Assembly (NCBI GenBank): GCA_039714175.1
Contig: JBDLJV010000129.1
Location: forward strand, 1 to 6,377
Source: B3-G11 sp039714175
GTDB lineage: Bacteria > Actinomycetota > Acidimicrobiia > Spongiisociales > UBA5794
Length of the DNA: 6,377 nt
Reading direction: 5' to 3'
Part shown: one piece after another, positions 1-4,861 of the stretch
How the letters are laid out: each line of letters begins with the position of its first letter
How positions within the stretch are numbered: position 1 is the first letter of the stretch
The notes under the pieces: generated by a model
The model's database searches: none
The model's input: the letters and a program-made list of their open reading frames with translations, nothing else
Told to the model about the DNA's origin: nothing
Made by a program: the position numbers and the translations under genes

Positions 1-504
1 GAGTTCCCGCGCGTGCTCAGCTTGGCCGAGTGCGTGCCCATCGACCGGCTCATTGGCCCAGCCAGCCAGAAGTTCGGAAACTCGGCTCGCAGCTGGCGAT
101 CCCTCGAACGGTGGGACAACGCGGATCTCGACGGTGGCACCAGCGACCTGTTCCGTGCGTGGAGCCCGAATGTTGCCCTCGGTTCACCTGATCCGTATCT
201 GCGAGCCGCAGCGATTCTCATGCCGATCGACGCCCTCATCTGGCGTGGGGCAATGCACCGAATGGGCCTGCTCGGCACCGGTGAGTTCGTGATCACGCCG
301 ACGCTCGACTTCACGGGACGGTTTCCCAATCTCGATACCGAACCGGGATGGCACCTCGGTGAGGTGCACATCGACCACATGACGGAGGGGTCCGTTGCGG
401 GCACGGTCCGCGTCTGGGCCGACGACAGCACGTATCTATCAGTGGGGACGAGTCACAATCTCCTCATCCCTGCGCACGACCGGTGGGCGTCTGTCGAAAG
501 CTGA
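1..504 (+). CDS. Acyl-CoA thioesterase-like hot-dog protein, C-terminal part (5' end outside window)
   Basis: The reading frame is open from the first base of the window and ends at TGA 502-504, giving 167 visible residues. A GTG at 13 is a possible start, but it has no Shine-Dalgarno sequence and the frame continues leftward, so I treat the gene as truncated by the window edge. The C-terminal half resembles the second hot-dog domain of TesB-like/4HBT_3 thioesterases. It has a PIDALIW segment (about residue 75), then TPTLDFTGRF (about residue 99), where the family has a TPTLDLTVHFR-like strand, a GWHLGEV strand, and a closing segment with VRVWADD and SHNLLIP that matches the family's terminal strands. 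Such enzymes hydrolyse acyl-CoA thioesters in the cytoplasm; the substrate here is unknown. It lies 44 bases upstream of the pantothenate block on the same strand and may be cotranscribed. The family call rests on motif resemblance only, and the N-terminal domain is not visible. Confidence 0.6.
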   Translation, partial: EFPRVLSLAECVPIDRLIGPASQKFGNSARSWRSLERWDNADLDGGTSDLFRAWSPNVALGSPDPYLRAAAILMPIDALIWRGAMHRMGLLGTGEFVITPTLDFTGRFPNLDTEPGWHLGEVHIDHMTEGSVAGTVRVWADDSTYLSVGTSHNLLIPAHDRWASVES

Positions 505-540
505 TAGCCTTCCGGCTGGACCGATACCCGACCATGGATC

Positions 541-544
541 GGAG
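541..544 (+). promoter_or_regulatory. Shine-Dalgarno site for the DUF2520 gene
   Basis: GGAG lies four bases before the ATG at 549. The spacing is short, but this is the best ribosome site near the N-terminal Rossmann motif. The in-frame alternatives, ATG 534 and GTG 483, lack a comparable site. This supports 549 as the start. Confidence 0.5.
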
Positions 545-548
545 CCGT

Positions 549-1340
549 ATGAACATCGCCATTGTTGGAGCGGGCCGCGCAGGCGGGTCTCTCGCCATCG
601 CAGCGCATCGCAGCGGTCACACGATCACCTCGATCGAAGGTCGCAACCCGGAATCGGTTGCTCGCCTGGTTGACCTCATCACGATCATTCCGGGCCGACC
701 GGACCTGAGGATCGTCGCGGTCTCGGACGATGCGATTCCGGAGATAGCTGCAGTCATCGCCGATCTCGCCGAGCCGGTTCCGACTGTGCACGTATCCGGA
801 GCCGTCTCCATCGCTGCTCTGGATCCGATCGCTGATACGGATGTCCAGGTCGGTTCGATCCACCCTCTCCAGACCCTGCCTGACGCTGTGCGTGGAGCGG
901 ATCGCTTGGCAGGCGCATGGACGGCGATCACAGCCGAGGAACCGCTCCGATCAGACCTCCACGATTTCGCTGCATCACTGGGTTGTAGGCCATTCAATCT
1001 TGATGACGACGCAAAGCCGCTGTATCACGCCGGTGCAGCGGCTGCCGCGAACTACACGCTCACGACGCTCGATCTGTCGCTGGCCCTGTTCGAAGCGGCA
1101 GGTGTTCCGTTCGAGGCGGCTCATCCACTGATGGAAACGATCATCGCCAATGCGTTCGATCTCGGCCCCGCTGGAGCATTGACCGGTCCGGTCGCCCGCG
1201 GAGACATTGCGACGGTCGCGAGCCAGGTCGCTGCGATCCGTGAGCGGGTTCCGCAGGCAGAGCAGCTGTTCGTGGATCTTGCGAGATCCACAGCAAGACT
1301 CGCCGGGACACTCGACGAGATCGAGGAAGCACTCGCATGA
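549..1340 (+). CDS. Rossmann-like and DUF2520 domain protein; candidate alternative ketopantoate reductase (PanG-like)
   Basis: From ATG 549 the protein has 263 residues and opens directly with a dinucleotide-binding strand-turn-helix, MNIAIVGAGRAGGSLA (GxGxxG at residues 7-12). Further motifs fit the DUF2520 (COG5495-type) family. These are AVSDDAI (57-63), HVSGA (81-85), SIHPLQTL (103-110), a YHAGAAAAANYTLTTLDLSL helix starting at 159, and ALTGPVARGD (210-219). The fold resembles 6-phosphogluconate dehydrogenase/ketopantoate reductase: an N-terminal NAD(P)-binding domain and a helical C-terminal domain. Lys156 and Asn168 at the start of the helical part are candidate catalytic residues by analogy with PanE; that is inference. 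The stop overlaps the panC start (ATGA, 1337-1340). As I recall, this family lies beside panC in many bacteria, including M. tuberculosis Rv3603c, and a non-PanE ketopantoate reductase named PanG is known from Francisella. Reduction of ketopantoate to pantoate is therefore a reasonable hypothesis. An in-frame GTG at 483 would add 22 residues and overlap the upstream gene, so I reject it as the start. Confidence 0.82.
   Translation: MNIAIVGAGRAGGSLAIAAHRSGHTITSIEGRNPESVARLVDLITIIPGRPDLRIVAVSDDAIPEIAAVIADLAEPVPTVHVSGAVSIAALDPIADTDVQVGSIHPLQTLPDAVRGADRLAGAWTAITAEEPLRSDLHDFAASLGCRPFNLDDDAKPLYHAGAAAAANYTLTTLDLSLALFEAAGVPFEAAHPLMETIIANAFDLGPAGALTGPVARGDIATVASQVAAIRERVPQAEQLFVDLARSTARLAGTLDEIEEALA
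1272..1291. repeat. Perfect 8-bp inverted repeat (hairpin) near the 3' end of the DUF2520 gene
   Basis: GTGGATCT (1272-1279) and AGATCCAC (1284-1291) are exact reverse complements separated by the four-base loop TGCG. The element lies inside the coding sequence (residues around VDLARST), 45 bases before the panC start codon. No T-run follows, so it is not a typical intrinsic terminator. It could affect message processing or translation, or be chance. Confidence 0.5.
1323..1329 (+). promoter_or_regulatory. Shine-Dalgarno site for panC
   Basis: GAGGAAG sits seven bases before the panC ATG, inside the last codons of the DUF2520 gene. It supports the ATGA-overlap start and translational coupling. 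Confidence 0.65.
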
Positions 1341-2227
1341 GAACTGTTGGCACCTTCGCCGAGGCACGAGAGCTGGCATCCGGGTCCGTTGGGCTGGTCC
1401 CGACCATGGGATTTCTCCACGAGGGCCATCTCAGCCTCATCGAGGCTGCGCGCGAGTCGAACGACTCGGTCGTCGTGAGTCTCTTCGTGAATCCTCTCCA
1501 GTTCAACGAGTCCTCAGACCTTGCCGCGTACCCGAGGGATCTCGATCGTGATGCAGCCCTTGTTCGAGCGGCTGGTGCGGACATCCTCTTCGCCCCCGAC
1601 GCCGCGACGATGTATCCCTCCACTCCGCTGACGAGCATCGAGGTGACGGAAGTGGCCGATGCCATGGAGGGCGCCCACAGGCCAGGTCACTTTGCCGGCG
1701 TCGCCACCGTCGTGGCGAAGCTATTCGCTGGTCTACAGCCGGATTCCGCCTACTTCGGGCGGAAGGACGCTCAGCAGTTGGCGGTCGTGGCGACGATGGC
1801 CGAGGATCTCTCGTTTCCTGTCGAGATCGTCGGTCTCCCAATCGTTCGGGAAGCGGATGGTCTTGCTCTGTCGAGCCGCAATGTGCGGATAGAGGAACAC
1901 CTCAGATCTCCGGCTCTGTCGCTGAGCCGTTCGCTGTTCGCCGCCGCTGATGCGTTCGACGCAGGGGAGCGCTCCGTTGCGTCCCTGCGTGACCGTGTTC
2001 GGCGTGGGATTGCAGATGAGTCCGACGCGGAGGCCGAGTACGTTGAGATGGCTACCGCCGCCGGCGCTTCGATCACGGACACGATCACCGATACGGTGTT
2101 CCTCGCTGTGGCAGTGCAGATCGGAGACGTACGATTGATCGACAACATCCATCTCGATCCGAGGACGGGCATTGCCGATCGAGGTGTTCGTTTGGAGACG
2201 TCGAGCATTCTGTATGGAGGTCACTGA
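1337..2227 (+). CDS. panC: Pantothenate synthetase (pantoate--beta-alanine ligase)
   Basis: This is a 296-residue protein, close to the usual length for PanC. The cytoplasmic enzyme joins (R)-pantoate and beta-alanine with ATP, through a pantoyl-adenylate intermediate, to give pantothenate. The nucleotidyltransferase-superfamily motifs appear in order: PTMGFLHEGH (22-31, with the HIGH-like HEGH at 28-31), FVNPLQF (50-56), RPGHFAGVATVVAKLF (115-130), FGRKDAQQL (140-148; many relatives have FGEKD or FGQKD) and READGLALSSRN (171-182, containing the KMSKS-like LSSRN). The C-terminal domain with VQIGDVRLIDN (260-270) is complete, and nothing looks damaged. The start overlaps the stop of the DUF2520 gene by four bases. 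The stop (TGA 2225-2227) shares its last base with the coaX ATG. No panD follows, although Actinobacteria often have it here. Confidence 0.97.
   Translation: MRTVGTFAEARELASGSVGLVPTMGFLHEGHLSLIEAARESNDSVVVSLFVNPLQFNESSDLAAYPRDLDRDAALVRAAGADILFAPDAATMYPSTPLTSIEVTEVADAMEGAHRPGHFAGVATVVAKLFAGLQPDSAYFGRKDAQQLAVVATMAEDLSFPVEIVGLPIVREADGLALSSRNVRIEEHLRSPALSLSRSLFAAADAFDAGERSVASLRDRVRRGIADESDAEAEYVEMATAAGASITDTITDTVFLAVAVQIGDVRLIDNIHLDPRTGIADRGVRLETSSILYGGH
2216..2221 (+). promoter_or_regulatory. Shine-Dalgarno site for coaX
   Basis: GGAGGT is a near-perfect anti-16S match, five bases before the coaX ATG. It lies in the codons for the PanC C-terminus (YGGH). It is the strongest ribosome site in the block and fixes the coaX start within the TGATG overlap. 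Confidence 0.75.
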
Positions 2228-3000
2228 TGCTTCTCACCGTTGATGTAGGTAATACGCAGATTGCGCTGGGCATGTTCGACCACGACGAACTTGTCGGCCA
2301 TTGGCGGTTGTCGACGAACCCTGAAGCAACGTTCGACGAGGCGCGTTGGCAACTTGTCGGCATCCTTGGTTCCGATGGCTTCACGCAGAGTGATATCCGC
2401 GGTGTGGCGATCTCGAGCGTTGTTCCAGCGATGACCGCGGCGCTCCGCAAGGTTGCGCCGCATCTCACCTCCGGCAGGATCGTGGTTGTTGAACCGGGGG
2501 TGAAGACGGGAATGTCGATCGAGATCGACAACCCGAGGGAGGTCGGCGCAGACAGGATCGTCAACGCTCTCGCTGGCAGGGAGCGCTACGGTGCCCCGGT
2601 CGTCGTCATCGACTTCGGGACATCGACGAACTTCGATGTGGTCGGTCCCGGCGGTGCGTACGTGGGCGGTGCGATCGCGCCCGGTCTTGAGATCTCGACC
2701 GACGCCTTGATCTCGGGAACGGCAGCACTGCGCAAGGTCGAATTCTCGCCACCACGATCCGTCATCGGACGGGGGACCGTCGAGGCCATTCAATCGGGTG
2801 GCCTGTACGGCCACGCCGGACTTGTGGACGGCATCGTCGAGAGGATCGCGGCGGAGTTCGATGAACCGGTGACAAGAGTGGCAACCGGCGGGCTTGCCTC
2901 TACCATCGTGCCCCACTGCTCGAGCGTCGACACGGTCGATGCGTATCTGACGCTCGAGGGACTGCGAATCATCTTCGACCGCAATCAGGATGCCGAATGA
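2227..3000 (+). CDS. coaX: Type III pantothenate kinase
   Basis: The 257-residue protein matches the usual CoaX length. It phosphorylates pantothenate to 4'-phosphopantothenate, the first committed step of CoA synthesis. The family belongs to the ASKHA superfamily, generally needs a monovalent cation and is not inhibited by CoA; that is family knowledge. Visible motifs are the N-terminal phosphate-binding DVGNT (6-10), ISSVVP (62-67), the substrate-site GADRIVNA (107-114, with the expected catalytic Asp109), DFGTSTNFDVV (129-139), GGAIAPGL (147-154), ATGGLA (219-224) and LTLEGLRII (241-249). The RSVIGRGTVEAIQSG stretch (177-191) is also typical. It overlaps panC by one base and lysS by four. 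With PanC it makes two successive CoA-pathway steps encoded side by side. Confidence 0.96.
   Translation: MLLTVDVGNTQIALGMFDHDELVGHWRLSTNPEATFDEARWQLVGILGSDGFTQSDIRGVAISSVVPAMTAALRKVAPHLTSGRIVVVEPGVKTGMSIEIDNPREVGADRIVNALAGRERYGAPVVVIDFGTSTNFDVVGPGGAYVGGAIAPGLEISTDALISGTAALRKVEFSPPRSVIGRGTVEAIQSGGLYGHAGLVDGIVERIAAEFDEPVTRVATGGLASTIVPHCSSVDTVDAYLTLEGLRIIFDRNQDAE
2513..2530. repeat. Perfect 8-bp inverted repeat inside coaX
   Basis: TGTCGATC (2513-2520) and GATCGACA (2523-2530) are exact reverse complements around two bases, in the codons for CoaX residues MSIEID. Because GATC and CGATC strings are frequent throughout this window, codon usage alone may account for it. Confidence 0.35.
2986..2990 (+). 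promoter_or_regulatory. Shine-Dalgarno site for lysS
   Basis: CAGGA lies six bases before the ATG at 2997, inside the end of coaX. It is a modest match, but it supports the ATGA-overlap start of lysS. Confidence 0.5.
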
Positions 3001-4520
3001 CCGAGGGCGACCAACCCGCACCAGATACAACCGACGACTCTGTCTCACTCGAGTCCGACGCGCTTACGCGTGAGCGACTCGCGAAGTACCGCAAGGCCAT
3101 GGAGGACGGCGGATTTCCGTACTCCTACCGGCGTACGCACACGTCGGGTGACCTGAGAGAACGATTCCCCGATCTCGCACCGGGGGCCGAAACTGGTGAG
3201 ACCGTGACGGTCGCCGGTCGCCTCATGAACACGAGAGAGATGGGGAAACTCGTGTTTGCTGTGCTGTCGGACGTTGCAGGCACCCTTCAGCTCTTCGTGA
3301 ACAAGGCTGTGCTCGGAGACGACGGGTTCGGGGCGTTCAAGGATCTTGACAGCGGTGACTGGATCGGTGCTACCGGCGAGGTGATCGTCACCAAACGGGG
3401 TGAGCTCTCGGTTCGCATCGATTCGTTCAACCTCCTCCAGAAGAGCCTTCGTCCCCTGCCGGACAAGTGGCACGGGCTCAAGGACATCGAACAACGAAGC
3501 CGCCGCAGATACCTCGACTTGTTGGCAAACGAGGACGCAAAGCGCGTCGCGGTCACGAGAGCGAAGATCGTCAGCGAGTTGAGGCACCAGTTCGAGCGCA
3601 GGGGATACGTGGAGGTGGAGACACCGGTACTGCTTCCGGCAGCGACAGGAGCGACGGCCAAACCGTTCGAGACGTCCCATAACGCCCTCGACATGGACAT
3701 GTACCTGCGTATCGCCACAGAGCTCTATCTGAAGCGTCTCGTCGTCGGCGGAATCGAGAAGGTGTTCGAGATCGGGCGGATCTTCCGCAACGAGGGCGTT
3801 GACTCGACGCACAACCCCGAGTTCACGATGCTGGAATCCTATGAGGCGCTCGCCGATTTCAACGACATCATGGAGCTTGTCGAAGAGGTCGTGGCGGCCT
3901 GCGCAGTTGCCGCCACCGGGGGAACAGAGATCACGTACAGCGGCAAGCCCCTGGATCTATCAGGTCCGTACCGGCGAGCGACGATGCTCGAGCTGACGCG
4001 TGAGGCTCTCGGCGAGGATGTCGACTACGACACTGCAGTCGACGAATTGCGTGCGATCGCAGGGCGACATGGGATCGAGCCCGAGGACCACTGGGGATCG
4101 GGCAAGCTGATCGAATCTCTGTTCGATGCACTTGTCGAGGACACGCTGTGGGAGCCGACGTATGTGACGGAGCATCCCATCGAGACCTCGCCGCTTGCCC
4201 GGATACACAGGGACAAGCCACACGTCACCGAACGATTCGAATTGTTCATCGCCGGCGCCGAGTACGCGAATGCGTTCTCCGAGCTGAATGACCCGTTCGA
4301 TCAGAGGGCCCGCTTCGAGTCCCAGGCTGAAGCGAAGGCTGCCGGGGACGAGGAGGCCCATCCTGTCGACGAGGACTACATCCGGGCGCTCGAGTACGGG
4401 CTTCCGCCGACGGGTGGTCTCGGAATCGGTGTGGATCGTCTCGTGATGCTGCTCACCGACAAGCACCACATCAGAGAGGTCATCCTCTTCCCGACAATGC
4501 GACAGGAAGGCGATACATGA
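2997..4520 (+). CDS. lysS: Lysyl-tRNA synthetase, class II
   Basis: The 507-residue protein charges tRNA-Lys with lysine in the cytoplasm. A polar, acidic N-terminal tail (about 1-22) is followed by the anticodon-binding OB fold (about 69-148, containing VAGRLMNTREMGKLVFAVL). The class II catalytic core comes next. Motif 1 lies around RRGYVEVETPVLLPAATGA (201-219) and leads into ETSHNALDMDMYLRIATELYLKRL. Motif 2 is VFEIGRIFRNEGVDSTHNPE (256-275). The lysine/ATP-pocket region has ELFIAGAEYANAFSELNDP (415-433). Motif 3 is GLPPTGGLGIGVDRLVMLLT (468-487), followed by REVILFPTMR. All residues expected for an active class II LysRS appear present, and this is not a truncated PoxA/GenX form. The ATG overlaps the coaX stop by four bases, and the end overlaps the cupin start in the same way. 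A coaX-lysS neighbourhood is familiar in Actinobacteria. Confidence 0.98.
   Translation: MTEGDQPAPDTTDDSVSLESDALTRERLAKYRKAMEDGGFPYSYRRTHTSGDLRERFPDLAPGAETGETVTVAGRLMNTREMGKLVFAVLSDVAGTLQLFVNKAVLGDDGFGAFKDLDSGDWIGATGEVIVTKRGELSVRIDSFNLLQKSLRPLPDKWHGLKDIEQRSRRRYLDLLANEDAKRVAVTRAKIVSELRHQFERRGYVEVETPVLLPAATGATAKPFETSHNALDMDMYLRIATELYLKRLVVGGIEKVFEIGRIFRNEGVDSTHNPEFTMLESYEALADFNDIMELVEEVVAACAVAATGGTEITYSGKPLDLSGPYRRATMLELTREALGEDVDYDTAVDELRAIAGRHGIEPEDHWGSGKLIESLFDALVEDTLWEPTYVTEHPIETSPLARIHRDKPHVTERFELFIAGAEYANAFSELNDPFDQRARFESQAEAKAAGDEEAHPVDEDYIRALEYGLPPTGGLGIGVDRLVMLLTDKHHIREVILFPTMRQEGDT
4504..4510 (+). promoter_or_regulatory. Shine-Dalgarno site for the cupin gene
   Basis: AGGAAGG lies six bases before the ATG at 4517, inside the last lysS codons (QEG). 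It is a good match and indicates that the small cupin ORF is genuinely translated from the lysS message. Confidence 0.65.
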
Positions 4521-4831
4521 TCATCCCGGACGTAGCAGCTGACCTTGAGATCCCGGTCGATGGGACGCTGTCGAAGGTGCTGTACCGCGACGACAACATC
4601 CGGGTTGTCGGTTTCGCCATGGATACCGGACAGGAGCTCACGGAGCACACCGCGGGAAAGCCCATAATCGTCCAGGTCGTTTCCGGCGCCATCGAGTTCA
4701 TCGTCGGTGACGACGTGTCAACCATGGGGCCGTCCGCGTGGGCGCATCTGGAAGCGTCCGTGCCGCACTCGGTGGTCGCCCTCGAACCAACGCGGTTCCT
4801 GCTCACGCTGATCTCATCGCCTGACGCCTGA
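4517..4831 (+). CDS. Small single-domain cupin protein, function unknown
   Basis: This 104-residue protein consists almost entirely of one cupin_2-like beta-barrel. The first conserved block is GQELTEHTAGKPIIVQVVSG (38-57) and the second is GPSAWAHLEASVPHSVVALE (71-90), with the pattern pHxxxALEPTRFLLT. Classic metal-binding cupins have HxH, then Glu, then His. Here only His44 and His84 clearly occupy those positions, with Glu43 and Thr45 beside His44 and Gln53 about where Glu would be. Metal binding may be weak, altered or absent. I recall similar EHTA-type cupins as small stand-alone proteins of unknown role in other bacteria. No signal peptide or membrane segment is visible. The start overlaps the lysS stop (ATGA) and has a good ribosome site, so it is the last gene of the coupled block. 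Its stop codon lies within a tandem heptamer. Possible roles include small-ligand sensing or a small isomerase or dioxygenase; none is supported by sequence. Confidence 0.85.
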   Translation: MIIPDVAADLEIPVDGTLSKVLYRDDNIRVVGFAMDTGQELTEHTAGKPIIVQVVSGAIEFIVGDDVSTMGPSAWAHLEASVPHSVVALEPTRFLLTLISSPDA

Positions 4832-4838
4832 CGCCTCA
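4818..4838. repeat. Tandem heptamer (three copies) spanning the cupin stop codon
   Basis: CGCCTGA occurs at 4818-4824 and 4825-4831, followed by CGCCTCA at 4832-4838 with one change. The cupin TGA stop is the end of the second copy. Because the unit is seven bases long, gain or loss of a copy would shift the frame at the C-terminus. Confidence 0.6.
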
Positions 4839-4861
4839 CACCCGATTCCTGATCCCAAACG

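Noticed and set aside
521..542. Weak stem CCGAT/ATCGG upstream of the DUF2520 gene as a possible regulatory hairpin or riboswitch
   Set aside because: Five base pairs with a 12-base loop is too weak, and the 44-base gap is too short for a known riboswitch class.
483..548. 22-residue N-terminal extension of the DUF2520 protein from GTG 483 (or ATG 534)
   Set aside because: The extension overlaps the upstream gene, lacks a good ribosome site and has no family resemblance, whereas ATG 549 begins exactly at the Rossmann strand.
2221..3048. 275-codon open frame on the complementary strand opposite coaX
   Set aside because: It mirrors a clear coaX gene, its translation is rich in Arg and Asp with no family motifs, and long antisense frames are common in GC-rich coding DNA.
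3045..3812. 255-codon open frame on the complementary strand opposite lysS
   Set aside because: It is a shadow of the lysS coding frame, with no recognisable domain, and it runs against the operon direction.
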